Of a stretch of 64,000 bases of DNA, positions 10,634 through 22,204 are shown in pieces. The DNA is from Daphnia carinata (lineage: Eukaryota > Arthropoda > Branchiopoda > Diplostraca > Daphniidae). The position numbers and the translations under genes were made by a program. Position 1 is the first letter of the stretch; every line of letters starts with the position of its first letter. The stretch lies in assembly GCF_022539665.2 (NCBI RefSeq), contig NC_081339.1, positions 5,942,017 to 6,006,016 on the forward strand, in the 5' to 3' direction. The notes under the pieces were generated by a model. It was not told the origin of the DNA, did no database searches, and saw only the letters and a list, made by a program, of their open reading frames with translations.

Positions 10634-11973
10634 AGATACTGAAAATTGTATTGGTGTAAAAGTGTATATGTGTGTTGTGTGTAATGTATATTGTATGTGT
10701 GTTTCAGTTACAATAAAATGTGTTTGTTGTGTCCAAGTTTCCTAGGTATTGAAAATACAAAAATTAGACAATTATATATAAATCGGTTCTTCTAATCTAC
10801 ACGGTGTTAAATCACAATATAATCGTTATTAATATAATACATACTCGCTCTTCAAACGCAAGCAGAGTTGACATTAGAACACATAAAATATACGCTAAAT
10901 TTAACAAGCGAAAAACTAAAACGAAAAAATTAAGTTTTGAATGAAACCCAATTTTTAGAGTTCATAAAGGAATAGTTATGGGCAGACAAAGTTATTTTTT
11001 CCAAGATTAGATTTACCTGTTTATTGATATTAGAACATAAAATTGTTACAGAGTTTTACAATGAAAAATCCTACTATAAGCTTTGGCACAAATTCGTGTC
11101 ACTTTTACAACCAGGATTGTACAGATTAGATTAAACCCCTTTTTTTTTTACCATTTTACTGTTACATAGTGCAATAACTGCGGATTTTTAAGTCAATTAT
11201 ATTGACAACCTACTCATTTGTTGTAAAAAAACCACCGTAGCAAATTTTATGGCTACTATACACCCATTCATACAGTTCGTAAATATCAGCTTATACATTT
11301 TACTATTCACAAGTAAAATGTCTTAATCATCACCAGATTTATCGATCTGCTAATATCATAGTATAAATAAATCCCCCACAATTCATTCCATTATTTTCTT
11401 TTTTACCTCATTCGTGCAACAGCGAAAAAACCATTCCATTCTTGTAACATACTTCATTATTTATCTTTTAATTCACCTTGAATTATAATCGTTCTCAGCT
11501 ATTGGTTTTAGTTCCTTTTTTCATCACTTCCCATTTCTTCAAATCCATGGCAGAATATCTCATTCCTACGCGTTCCAATGCTCAATTCATTTGATAGCTT
11601 TGTTATTCTGATTAATCTGTAAAAAAAAAAAAACATCTCATTAATGCATACCATTTCCAAATATATTTAGAAATAAATATACGTATCTTATAACTTATGC
11701 AATGCCACGAAGCTGAATTCCAGATTCAATACAATTTCATTTGCATTGTTCAGCCAGGTTTACAAATATTAATCCTTCTCAATTGTATTATCAAATATCA
11801 TTGCCTTTCCTCAACCACTTACACCGCAAACGTCAGGTTCCTATCCTATGGTTGAAACCTGAAATTTATAAACCCGAATAAATATCTTTAAATAATTCTT
11901 CTCTTTAACTTAGAAATCAATACCTGCTTAAATTGGCACTGATCAGCCATAATCGAGGTAGCACCCAACCTGT

Positions 11974-12240
11974 TTATATGTATAAAAAAAAAGGTTTAAA
12001 ACATCGAATCAATTTTCTTACAGAGTAAGTTCTTCTACACACCAAATTAAAATGAAATTCTTCTGTTTCCTCGACTAAATTGTCAAGGTTGACGACCATC
12101 CATTGAACGCCACAAGGCTGTAGTGTTTGGCCAAGATATACAAGCCAACTTCGAAACTGATCGGTGCAATTGATTCCGAGATGCACCTTGCTGAAATGAT
12201 ATCTACCTGTAAGCAAAGCATATGACCAAGCAAGATACAA
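11974..12240 (-). pseudogene. Exon-like open frame in right palindrome arm
   Basis: A minus-strand open frame of 88 codons has a GCTTACAG-type acceptor near 12,208. Codons after that include VHLGINCTDQFRSWLVYL and, later, LDNLVEETEEFHFNLVC. The second motif is weakly similar to the exon-like segment at 6977-7065 in the other arm. The frame runs out into a TTTTTTTATAC tail. I see no known domain and no confident donor site. It is more likely a remnant of a gene carried by the palindrome than a free-standing gene. Confidence 0.35.
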
Positions 12241-13049
12241 AAAGATACAAAAAGTTACCTCACAGGTCTAGTCTGTTTTTCAAAATCAAGGAGAATTTCT
12301 ATGATTTCGTTTAAATTCTCTTCTGTGGTCAAGACTTTCTGGTTGGTGAAATGTCGTCGCCATGATGAACTATAATCCCCCGCTATCGCTACACATCCTC
12401 AAGAATCTAAAATTATCAAATCTGATTAAATGCCAAATATAACTTCGCCAATATGAAATTATCAAATATTCACCGGTATTTCTGGTTTGCTTACAAATTG
12501 TCTGCTCATAGAAGACTAAACTTCATATGCACTTTTGCAAACATTTGATACAGCGTTGCAAAACATCGAATTGGTTAAAGAAGTACTTGTCAACTTCACA
12601 ACCCCGCTTCGATCGGGTCGGGGTTTTGTTGAGCGGGTGGTTTATATGGTTAGGTGGTGACAAGGTGGGGTAATAACCATAGTGTGATACCGACTAAAGA
12701 TGGACTACATAAACTAAATACAAACAACCCTAACCGGTGCATTATAGCCAACAAAAGCAGTAAAAGAACCACAGTGCGAAGGTGTAGTGAATTTACGTGC
12801 TCATTGAGGTTGAAACCATAACCCACAGCATGTCCATGGAAAATAGTGGTAGGGAAAAGGAATTACAGGGAGCCTGATTGAACAAACAAATAATAGTATT
12901 AAATGTATTATGATAATTGTATTATGATAATAGTATTATGATTTGGCAATACCCACACGTTTCATCAGCTATTTACCATCCTTCTTGTGGGCTTGAAGTA
13001 CCAGGTTGAACATCCACAATAACAGATATCTCTCCTCTGTAGTCGTCTA

Positions 13050-14350
13050 AATACATAAGAAAATACACAAGATTAAACACTTGGAATGTTAAGGTTAATA
13101 CCTTATAATGGTTAGCGATAAGCCTAATTGTCTAGTGATGTACTTCACTTATGTCATAAGTCCACTTATATGCAATACAAAAAACATACACAAATGAAAT
13201 TGATTAACAGTTAAAAATTTTCAAGTTAATACACTGAACCTGATGACAATTTCTGGTACCTCGTAACATTCTGGTAAGTAAACTTTACTTAATTCCCCTC
13301 GTTATCCAGTGGTCCTCTTCGAGTGTAGTGGCAGTACAGACACAAATAAAGATTTCGAAATGAATGACTTGACGTCGTTGACGATAATTCCGATAGGCCC
13401 ATCAACGATCCTCGGAGTACAGCAATCTCCCTCAATTGTGCTGTCAGTCCTCTTAAATACACACAAAACCACACGGTTATATACTAAATATTTAAAGGTT
13501 ATCACCTTACAAGTCTTGGCGATTATTTTGGTGGCACACACACGTTGTTTAGTATCCCCTCGCTCGTGTCGTGGGTCCATCTATATGTATATGAAGAAAA
13601 CATCAATTCATATCTGAAACTTAAAATTTATACCTTGAAGACACTGGCAGTAAATAATGGTACGCCCAGCGGCCATGTTCTTCCTTGGTGGTGCTAATGA
13701 CCCTCCTAAAATGACAAAAAGCAAATATGTTTAGGCATTTAAATGTTTAAGGTTAACACCTGACAAATGCTTGGCTATGATCTTGGTGACTGGCGACGAC
13801 CCTCGTTGTCCAGGGATACATCTTCGTTAATATCGTTGGCCACCTAATACATAAAAACCAAAACATCAATTAATACTTGAAATTTTTTAAATTAATAACT
13901 TGCATACCTTGGCGATAAATTTGATTGTTAAGGTAATACTTGACAATCTTTGGCAACTTCACCAGCAATCCCGAGGTCCAGTAATACTCCTTGGTGATGT
14001 TGCTAGCCCTCCTATATACAGAGTAATACATACAACACGGTAAGACATTTGAAATGTTTTAAATACCTTGCAATTTTGGGCTAGGAGCTTGGCAGTGACC
14101 CTAGCTGTTCAACGGTCCTCTTCAGTAATATAGTCCTACTAGGTACACAACATTAATTTAAAACATCACACACAAAAAACAGATACTAAATTTGGAAATA
14201 TATACCTCAAAACCCAGGGTGACATTCCAGTGGCTGCAATGGTGATCTTCTTTGTCCAGTGTCCTCTTCAGTCCCAGATTGCCCTCGTGATTGCAAAGAA
14301 GCGAAAGATAAAAAGAAATTTTTGAATATTTGAACAGCAACAAGTTTCTT
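13050..14350 (-). repeat. Tandem series of short exon/intron-like modules, mirror of 5.4-6.5 kb
   Basis: Read on the minus strand, modules of about 170-200 bp repeat. Each has a T/A-rich stretch, a GGTATTAACCTT- or GGTGTTAACC-like word at its start, and a GA-rich exon-like part. Visible anchors on the plus strand are AAGGTTAATACCTT near 13,090, AAGGTTATCACCTTAC near 13,495, TTAAGGTTAACACCTGACAA near 13,750 and TTGTTAAGGTAATACTTGAC near 13,925. Open frames here (for example 13,309-13,617 + and 13,302-13,580 -) overlap on both strands and are not credible genes. Confidence 0.45.
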
Positions 14351-15010
14351 CTTAATTTAACATGATCAGGTACTCAAATTACAGTTACATTGGAGAAAAA
14401 ACCCTGAAAAAGAAGAAACATACAATTGTTTGTAGAAAATTGGTTTGTGAACGGGGACTACAGTTAAAAATAGGGTAACATAGTGAAAGAAAAAGTCTGA
14501 GATAGTGTTGTGCAAAATTAACGAAGTGAGGTGGACTATGCTTACGCCTTACTTAAAGTAGCCTTATTCTTAACTTTACACCTACTTATCCTCAACTTAA
14601 TCTACATTTATCTATTTAATCTATACTTAACGTACTACCCAACTAAACAAAACCAGTGCAGATGCTACACCATGTGCTGATGCAGTGCCTAATTGATGAA
14701 TCTACAATTTGTGAAAGCTAAAAGCACGTGCGAAAGTTCTAAGAAAAATTAGACGTGGATTGCAAGCAAAAATTTACACTAGTCCACCGTGTGCAGGTGA
14801 AAGAGCTACTGAGCTTCTAGATTACTTTTTTCTTCCTCTCCCCCCTCCTTTTTTGTGAATGCCCGAGGTTCTTCATTTGTTTCAGGCCCTTGGAAACAAA
14901 AAAAAATCGAAGTAATGTAGGGTCAATCGATGGGGAATGGCTATAACCTCGGGCTCGCCTGGAAATAAAAATTTGCCCTTCAACCTATCGACCTTCAGAA
15001 TTAGGTCAGA

Positions 15011-17230
15011 TAAATTGAATTAATGCTAACATGCTTCGTTGTCTTCTTTAATTGTAGAAGGTAGGAAGATATCAACTTTGATTAAATTAGCTGTAAATCT
15101 ATGTTAGCAAAATAATTTAGAATAATTCAAACTGTTACCACTATTGTTTAAATGACGATTTTTCAGTCCTTTTGCGAGTAGGTGCTGAAGTGTTTACTCT
15201 GGCTGCCTTTCAAACTGCACAAGATGAGTAAATTGAAAATTAAGTATCACTAATTATTTAAAAAATTTATAGTACCATACTGTATGTTCACTGTGTCTGC
15301 TAGATTTTATTATTGCTGGTGCTCATCCCGCAATCATATATGTTATTGCACATTCCTGACCTCCTGAATGTAAATAGAAATTATTAGATATTGACAATAT
15401 TATCAATACAATTGTAAAATGTTTATGTAAATCTTAGACTTGCAACACATTATTAAAAAGTATCTTCTGCATCAGGGTATATACTTAATATTTCAACTTG
15501 TTCCGACTTTGAATAAGTATTGGATTGTGTGATGGGATACTAACCTTAAATAATCTGATCACTGTAAATCCTATGGTTTACAATTCTCCAACTGTTGTTA
15601 TATATGATCAGTCTGTATTAAGATAATGTTATTATAATAAAAATCCTTCTTATTCAATAGACTAGATAAATGTTAAACAAAACATACATTTACCCAGAAA
15701 TAAATATTTGTATCCAAGACCGGTCAGATGTCCAGTCACTACAATTCCATTTAAAGACTACCACCAAGCAATCAAATGTGTTTGTAACTCTGGTCACCAT
15801 CAATACAAACAATAAAACTAGATAAATAAAATATAAATATAATAATAATAAGTTATACAGAAAAATAATTAAACTATAATTACCCAAAAATTATTTTAGA
15901 CAATGTCTGTGTTCACAAACAGATGTCCAAGCAGTTAACAACATTGCAATATTTCCTGTTAAATACTTATTAAAAGTGCAATATTTCCTGTCAGATTCAA
16001 GATTTATAACATAAACAATGGAAAGGTCTCCACCTCCATTTCGATCCGATCCTGTTGGAAGATTGGGTAGTGATATGTAGATAACTATAGATTTACTGAC
16101 TTTTGATGTTCATTGTTTCTAGTTAAGAATTTAAAACAGACCTGTACATCTGAAATAATGTTATGCTAAGCCAAATTATTCTGAGCACTGTAAATCAATG
16201 ATAGCTGAAAACTGCTGCGACAATGTGTTTGTAATTCTGATCAGCCTGTAATAAAACATAACAATTGACTTATAATATTACAACTTGAAAATGACATGGT
16301 GAAGGTTTAACAAAACAAAATGGTTACCTATATAGTTTCTTCACAATCATCGCTCACTCAAAAAATTGTCTCCACCTCCACATTTCGATCAAATCCTGTT
16401 GTAAGACTGGGCATCCATAATGACATGTAGAAAACTATAGATTTACTGACCATATTGATGTTCATTGTGTCTAGTTAAGAATTTAAAACAGACCTGTACA
16501 TCTGAAATAATGTTATGCTAAGCCAAATTATTCTGAGCACTGTAAATCAATGATAGCTGAAAACTGCTGCAACAATGTGTTTGTAATTCTGATCAGCCTG
16601 TAATAAAACATAACAATTGACTTATAATATTACAACTTGAAAATGACATGGTGAAGATTTAACAAAACAAAATGGTTACCTATATAGTTTCTTCACCATC
16701 ATCGCTCACTCAAAAAATTGTCTCCACCTCCACATTTCGATCAAATCCTGTTGTAAGACTGGGCATCCATAATGACATGTAGAAAACTATAGATTTACTG
16801 ACCATATTGATGTTCATTGTATCTAGTTAAGAATTTGAAACAAACCTGTGCTTTAGTTAGTCTTTCTTCACAATTTTTTTCTCTTGGCTTAGCTTGTTTT
16901 CAGGATTCTCATTCAACAGTAGACATTTGCTTTTGAATGCGGCAAAGAAAACACCAATCCTTATCAGCAAATACCAAACTTCACCATCCTTCTCCTAAGA
17001 TGATATTTGAGATTCAGTTACAATCACAAGACAGTCAATTTATATTAACATATTATATTTAGATAAATTTCCATACTAACCTCAGAACAAAAATTTCCCA
17101 ACAATGTATTCTTCATCGCCTATGTCACTGAGCGGAGATGAAGCTGTTAGAATCAATTAGTCTAAATAAAAGAAAATATCAAATTTAAACATTAACAATT
17201 TAGTTGTAAACGTCAACTACTTTAATCGTT
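15011..17230 (-). repeat. Minus-oriented remnant of the recurrent gene family, copy A
   Basis: This stretch repeats as about 18,335-19,620 in the same orientation. Shared landmarks are TCAACTTTGATTAAATTAG (15,070 and 18,390), GAGTAGGTGCTGAAGTGT (15,175 and 18,502, with a third, weaker copy at about 20,090) and GCAATATTTCCTGT (15,942 and 19,070). On the minus strand, short exon-like words such as FKWNCSDWTS (about 15,720-15,760) match WNCSVRTF at about 19,450-19,480. Stops interrupt every frame, so I call it decayed. Confidence 0.55.
16026..16850. repeat. Tandem repeat, ~342-352 bp period, ~2.4 copies
   Basis: The phrase GTCTCCACCTCCA begins at about 16,026, 16,368 and 16,720. Between them the text is almost identical, including GACATGTAGAAAACTATAG and GCTAAGCCAAATTATTCTGA. 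More diverged copies lie at about 19,150-19,340 and 19,965-20,060. Confidence 0.85.
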
Positions 17231-17234
17231 AATG

Positions 17235-17535
17235 ATCCCAATTTCTCCATTAGGCGCCCTTTGCTATAACAAGACCTTTTAAATTTCATGTAGTAAAGAT
17301 GTCAGACAAAATTCTTCTGATTTTGGGACTACCATTTGCAGTTATCTTGAATAACTTTACAAAACTGCAAGTTCACTCAGCAAAACGCTGGCAAAAAAAT
17401 TACAAAATGCAAATTAAATTTTCCCTACCTACTGCTGCTAAACAAATGGTTGTTGAACATAGACAGTGGCATAATTTTCATTTCAGAGTCATTTCCTTGC
17501 AAACCGTGAAACAAAAAGGTTTTGTATCGTGATTT
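17235..17535 (-). pseudogene. Minus-strand copy of exons C/D of the recurrent unit
   Basis: This is the reverse complement of about 63,720-64,000 and of 1-250. The shared words include CTGACATCTTTACTAC (as its complement) and GTTATCTTGAATAACTTTA. The plus-strand open frame across it (17,299-17,532) is therefore antisense and not a gene. Confidence 0.7.
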
Positions 17536-17587
17536 AACATCCTTATTTTATTCTGTCACAATGTTATGTGACTTCATTCATTACAAG

Positions 17588-17790
17588 CTGTGTTATTGAC
17601 CACTAGATGGCGTCCATTAACCCCCACTTCCCCCGCTAGATGGCGTGGCATTTACATTTCTTTCCCCCACTAGATGACGTGCCATTTACCTCACCTTCCT
17701 CCGTTAGATGTCACTGTTTGGGTACCATTTACCTCGGTATTCTCCCGCTAGAAGTCGCTCTTTGGAGCACCCGTTTAAACTGGTTACACC
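17588..17790. repeat. Minisatellite of CCNCTAGATGGCG units (CTCF-like core)
   Basis: Five variants of CCACTAGATGGCG occur at spacings of about 35-45 bp: near 17,600, 17,632, 17,669, 17,703 and 17,749. The best two match the known metazoan CTCF core pattern (CCASYAGRKGGCR). The same array appears in reverse complement at 63,470-63,630. Binding is an inference from sequence only. Confidence 0.6.
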
Positions 17791-18135
17791 CGTTTTAACG
17801 TTAAGTTCTGCAACAAAATAAAAATATTCTTGTAAATTTTAAGTGGCTTTTTTTATATTGGACATTTTTAAAGCTCACCTCGTATTTGGCCTAGACCAGA
17901 CGCGTCTCCTCACATTCCCCTGCAAAACAATAATTTAGAGAAATAAATAAAACATAATAATCACGTGTACTTAAATAGCCGTTCAACCATAAAAGAATAC
18001 CATTAAGCAGTTCCCAATTGAAATCAAGACTAAAACGAAGATTTAATGAAGTTAAATACAACAATACTTTTTACCGTATTCGAGTCGCCATTCATTATCA
18101 CGAAACTCCCAATCTAGACTAGTGTTGGTCCTTGT

Positions 18136-18330
18136 TTGCGGGCCTATTTCATTAATATCCAAATAGACTTGGCTGTCAGACTGCAGGGGGGTTATGGGTT
18201 ACCTATATTAGTTCAATATTTGTTGTACTATGGTAGAAGACGCAAAATATTTACATTCGTACAGAGACCTCCACAAATGTACCACAACTATAACAACGTC
18301 GTCGATCAATTCGCCCGTGAGGTAAGTTGA
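18136..18330 (+). pseudogene. Exon-like segment (...VQYLLYYGRRRKIFTF...)
   Basis: An open frame ends in a consensus donor (GAG|GTAAGT near 18,321). A CTGCAG acceptor candidate is near 18,184, which would give an exon of about 135 bp. Its product includes GLPILVQYLLYYGRRRKIFT and a tail NNVVDQFARE. The plus orientation is opposite to the surrounding decayed units. No family is recognised. It could be one exon of an otherwise missing gene. Confidence 0.4.
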
Positions 18331-18334
18331 ATTT

Positions 18335-20110
18335 ATACTAATTAGCTTCATTGTGTTCTTTAATTGTTGAAAGTAAGAGGATATCAACTTTGATTAAATT
18401 AGTTCTAAATCTATGTTACCAGACTAATTCTTAATTAAATCAAACGGTTACCACTAGTATTCCATTACTACAAGGAACGACTGTTTTCCAATCCATGTGT
18501 GAGTAGGTGCTGAAGTGTATACTCTGGCTGCCTTTCAAACTGCATAAAATGAGGAATCGAAAATTAAGTATCAATAATTATTAAAAAATATTATAGTACT
18601 ATACTGTGTTCATTGGGTCTGCTAGTTTTCATCATTGCTGTTATTCATCCCGAAATCATGTATGTTAATTCACACTACTGCCCTGCTACTACTGAATGTA
18701 AATAGAAATTATTAAGCATTAAAAATCTTGTAAATTTTATCTTAACAACCTGCAAAACACTATTAAAAAGTAAGGTCTGCACATGTGAATCTACCTGATA
18801 ATTTGAATGTTCTGACTTTGATCAAATATTATATAAGCAAAATTAATTTGATCATTGAAAGACCAGCACCAAGTATCCAAATGTGTTTGTACATCTGGTC
18901 AGCATCAACACAATCAATATTACTAGATAAATAAATACAATGATAATAAATTGTACAGAAAAGTAAATAAAACATTAAATTACCCCAGAAATAATTTACA
19001 GATAAAACTAGACAGTTAAACCCCGTTCACTGTCACAAACAGGATAATTGTCCAAACCAGTTAACAGCATTGCAATATTTCCTGTAGAATATTTATTAAA
19101 TATGCAATATTTTCTGTCAAATTCAAGATTTATAACAATAAAAAAGAAAATTCCCCACCTACATTTCTTCATTTCAATCATATCGTATTGGAAAACTGGG
19201 CAGCTATAATGACTTGTAGAAAACTATAAATTTACTGACCTTTGATGTTCATTGTTTCTAGTTAAGAATTTAAAACAGATCTGTACTTCCGAAGTAATGT
19301 TATGCTAAGCCAAATATTCTGAGCATTGAAAGACTGCTGCGACAATGTGTTTGTAATTCTGGTCAGCCTGTAATAAAACATCAAAATTGACTTATAATAG
19401 TACAACTAAATATAGAAATGAATATATAAAATATAAATAAAACTAGATATAGCGAGCCAAATGTCCTAACACTACAATTCCAATATTTCATGTTCCAGCT
19501 ACATTCAGCAGCTAAAAAGACAATTAATAATAAAAGTGGAAAGGATACAATTACCCAGAAATAAATATCTTCGTCCAAGACCGGGCAGATGTCCTGTCAC
19601 TACAATTCCAATGTTCCCTATTCCAGCTCCATTCCGCAGCTAAAAAGACAAAATTTATAACAATAAAAAAGAAAAAGTATTGTACTGCAAAGTAAAATGT
19701 ACAAAGCTTCTACATTGAGTTTGTTATTCTGTTCAGGCTGTACTAAAACAATACTGCTACCATAATAGACATCCTCAATCAGTAGATCTAGATAAATGAT
19801 AGGTTATACCTGCCTGCCCTGCAACCACCATTCCTTACACATCTGTAGAACTATCTAGAAACAAAGGAAATATCTCTTGAAAATGACATGGAGAAGTTTT
19901 AATAAAACACAAAACAAAACAGTTACCTAAATAGTTTCTTCACAGTCATCGCTCACTCCTAAAATCGTCTCCGTCTCTACATTTCAATCAAACCATGTTG
20001 GAAGACTGGGCATCCATAATGACATGGACGAAACTATAGATTTACTGACCACAACTTGATGTTCATTGCTTCAAGTCCTTGTGTGAGTAGGTGCTGTAGT
20101 GATTACTTGG
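18335..20110 (-). repeat. Minus-oriented remnant of the recurrent gene family, copy B
   Basis: This is the diverged duplicate of copy A (15,011-16,020). The part 19,265-19,385 is the reverse complement of 62,520-62,640, including CATTGTCGCAGCAGT and GGCTTAGCATAACATTACTT. Around 19,485-19,520 and again 19,600-19,645 the minus strand has a TCTTTTTAG acceptor followed by an AAE-SWN--WNCS-RT peptide. A third relative is at 62,310-62,370 on the plus strand (AAEYSWNRTCWNFSIRTS). So a small exon has been repeated. Confidence 0.55.
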
Positions 20111-20204
20111 ACCATCTTTGTGGCTTCCAAACTACAAAAGAAAAACTGAAATAAATTATATTCCACTAAACAAAAAGCTGAAATAAATTAGAAACGTACA
20201 CACA

Positions 20205-20650
20205 TCCGACAAACCCTAAAGAATAAAAAATGTTTGGTGACTAAAGCCCAAAAGAGGAAAACCTACACAAATACTTATACTTTGATTTGAGAATATTTGT
20301 TCACTTATATATATCCATGCCAAATGGGTTGCCAGCTTACTATGTTGTTGTTTCTATCGTTCATTGTCCATCCAGGAACAGCAGTAAATCAAAACAAAAG
20401 TCCTGAGAAAAAACGTAAGATAAAGATTCTTTTTTATACCACTACGACAAACAACTTAATAAAGGGGAAATAAAAGTTATGCTTACAACATTGCTCAAGA
20501 GCATTTTCTAGAACTTCCTATGTTTTAGATACGTGACTGCACACCTCCGCTGCCGGACTTCGTCTGAAGTTTGGCATAGCAGAAAAAATTGGCGGGAACT
20601 ACTAGTGAGGCTGCGTTGCCTAACCGTTACTTATCTAATGGTTTTAACAT
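20205..20650 (-). repeat. Minus-oriented start of the recurrent unit
   Basis: About 20,330-20,650 is the reverse complement of the beginning of every 4.44 kb unit (for example 30,382-30,690), including GGCGGGAACTACTAGTGAGG. Beyond the word ATCGTTCATTGTCCATCCAG it matches 61,970-62,100 rather than the tandem units. The tandem units therefore have a deletion at that point. A second copy, same orientation, is at about 23,875-24,212. Confidence 0.75.
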
Positions 20651-21007
20651 GGTGTATTAGCATGGTGTACAAGGATGGTGAAAGAACTCTTCGTTATAAC
20701 GGCCTATCTCGGCTGAAGGCTAATAGGGGTCTAGGTTAGATATTGTCAGAGACGCCTAGTGGCCGATATTGAAGTAAAAGGTAAAGGCTGCACCTGCTTG
20801 AAAAATTTTCTAAGTCCAAACAAGGGGACGTGTCCCATTATCCCATTACCTCTTAGCTATCAAATTACCGTTATAACTTTTCTTTTATTATATTATCGTA
20901 TTTGACGTTTAGTTCGTTTAGAATAAATTTAATGATCAATTCTTTTGTTTAAAAGTAGCCCGTTATAATGAATTAAATTTATATAGCAATAGGAAAGGAG
21001 AAAAAAG

Positions 21008-21085
21008 AAAGATCTATACTGGGTTCGCACTCGAGACTCCCGTACTGTAATCGAGTGTTCTATCCATTAGACCACAGAATTTGTA
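21008..21085 (-). pseudogene. tRNA-like sequence inside the insertion, copy 1
   Basis: On the minus strand, GTGGTCTAATGGATAGAACA resembles a D arm and GAGTGCGAACCCAG a T arm. The middle, CTCGATTACAGTACGGG, forms only a weak anticodon stem. A tRNA-derived SINE head is plausible. Confidence 0.4.
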
Positions 21086-21674
21086 ATACCTTTCTTATCG
21101 CGACACTAGTAAATATGATGGTGGCGTTGGCTATATCTAACCTCAATTAGGCCACACCCACCTCCTATGAAACAGGCTTCATTCGAGATAGGCCTTAAAA
21201 TGGAGAGTTGTTTCACCATCCTTGTACACCATGGTATTAGTAATGGTGAGACAACTCTTCGTTATAACGGCCTATCTCGGCTGAAGCCTATTTGTGGTCC
21301 AGGTTACCTACAGTGAGAGACGCTTAGTGGCCGATATTGAATAAAAAGTAAAGGCTGCACCTACTTTAAAAATTTTTTAAGTCCAAACAAGGGGACATGT
21401 CCCATTATCCCATTACCTGTTACATATCAAAATTAACTTCTAACCTTTGTGTAGTTATATTATCGTATTTTTATGTTTACTTCGTATAGAATGTGGAAGA
21501 AGTGGGAAAAAATCTTGTTTGTACTTGTCGCTCCTTAACAAAATAAAAATCAACAAAACTTTTTAGCTTTCCACTTTCCACTGTTTGGCAACTAATATAG
21601 AATTGAAATGTGTGGAAAAACAGTGGAAAGTAGAACCTAGCGCCGCACGTGGCCACTTTAAGTTAGGAAAGGAG

Positions 21675-21752
21675 AAAAAAGAAAGATTTATACTGGGTTC
21701 GAACTCGAGACTCCCGTACTGCAATCGAATGTTCTGTCCATTAGACCACTAT
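21675..21752 (-). pseudogene. tRNA-like sequence inside the insertion, copy 2
   Basis: On the minus strand it reads GTGGTCTAATGGACAGAACA, then TTCGATTGCAGTACGGGAGT, then CTCGAGTTCGAACCCAG. This copy has the consensus B box GAGTTCGAACCC, which copy 1 lost (GAGTGCGAACCC), and a Cys-like GCA triplet in the anticodon loop. The stem is poor, so identity is unsure. Confidence 0.4.
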
Positions 21753-21970
21753 ATTTGTTATTACTCCCCTACCGCGACACTAGTACATCTCCTCCTTTGC
21801 CATTCAGTGGTTGGCGAATGATCTAGTTCCTAAGTAGTTCCGATGGTGGCGTTGGCTATAAGTCTCCTCAGTTAGGCCACACCCACCTCCTCTGAAAACA
21901 GGCTTCATTCGAGATAGACCTTAAAATGGAGAGTTGTCTCACCATTACTAATACACCATGGTTTTAACAT

Positions 21971-22130
21971 GGTGAACAACAAATTTCATTTTCGTGATTC
22001 TTGTTAAATTTAGCATCTAACTCATATATATTTATCTAGTTTTATTGATATTAATTTTTTAGGTAAAAGTCGGGCTCGTTGTCTTGTCGGGCCTTAAATT
22101 TCTAGCGTACCTAATTTTATATTTAAAATA
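21971..22130 (-). repeat. Diverged 180-bp satellite copy, reversed
   Basis: On the minus strand this reads as the 180-bp satellite that lies next to the telomere: GGTACGCTAGAAATTTAAGG, GACAACGAGCCCG, GAGTTAGATGCTAAATTTAA. A second, more decayed copy runs to about 22,200. Confidence 0.8.
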
Positions 22131-22204
22131 TCTCTTAAACTATGAAGTCTAGAGAAAAACAAATTTAATATTCGTGATTCATGTTAAATATTAAATCTAA
22201 ATTA

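Larger units (their letters stand above)
4551..15010. mobile_element. ~10.5 kb diverged palindrome (giant inverted repeat / long-TIR element)
   Basis: The ends are near-perfect reverse complements: ACCTAATTCTGAAGGTCGA at about 4553 and TCGACCTTCAGAATTAGGT ending near 15008. Similarity stops just outside both ends. Matching pairs along the arms include 4600-4640 with 14910-14960, 4890-5060 with 14530-14680, 6570-6720 with 12690-12850, 8220-8310 with 10985-11075, 9061-9140 with 10015-10100, and 9185-9235 with 9935-9985. The midpoint drifts from about 9,780 at the ends to about 9,580 inside, so indels are spread through the arms. No transposase or polymerase is recognisable. It could be a long-TIR foldback transposon or an old head-to-head segmental duplication. 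The sharp shared ends favour a transposon. Confidence 0.75.
9925..15010 (-). repeat. Right arm of the giant palindrome
   Basis: This arm is the reverse-complement counterpart of 4551-9260, longer because of indels. Exon-like pieces here lie on the minus strand. The part 11,380-11,860 is also duplicated, same orientation, at about 23,290-23,760. Shared words include CATTTCCAAATATATTT and GCTTTGTTATTCTG-like sequence. So the arm has been a source of, or target for, further duplication. Confidence 0.65.
20651..21957. mobile_element. Composite transposon insertion with 13-bp target-site duplication
   Basis: The sequence starts GGTGTATTAG and ends CTAATACACC, which are inverted repeats. The 13-bp word ATGGTTTTAACAT stands immediately before it (20,638-20,650) and after it (21,958-21,970). 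The uninterrupted site is seen in each 4.44 kb unit as CACCATGTTAAAACCAT. Inside there are two related halves joined near 21,230. Each has an ACGGCCTATCTCGGCTGAAG block facing an inverted GGCTTCATTCGAGATAG block, and each holds one tRNA-like sequence. There is no transposase frame, so it is non-autonomous. Confidence 0.75.

Noticed and set aside
10660-10710. A GT-rich microsatellite and its mirror near 8,600
   Set aside because: These are simple repeats explained by the palindrome. No separate function is suggested.
13302-13617. Overlapping open frames of about 60-100 codons on both strands
   Set aside because: They overlap each other and lie in the module repeat series. There is no motif or splice support.
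17299-17532. A 77-codon plus-strand frame
   Set aside because: It is antisense to a decayed copy of exons C and D of the recurrent unit.
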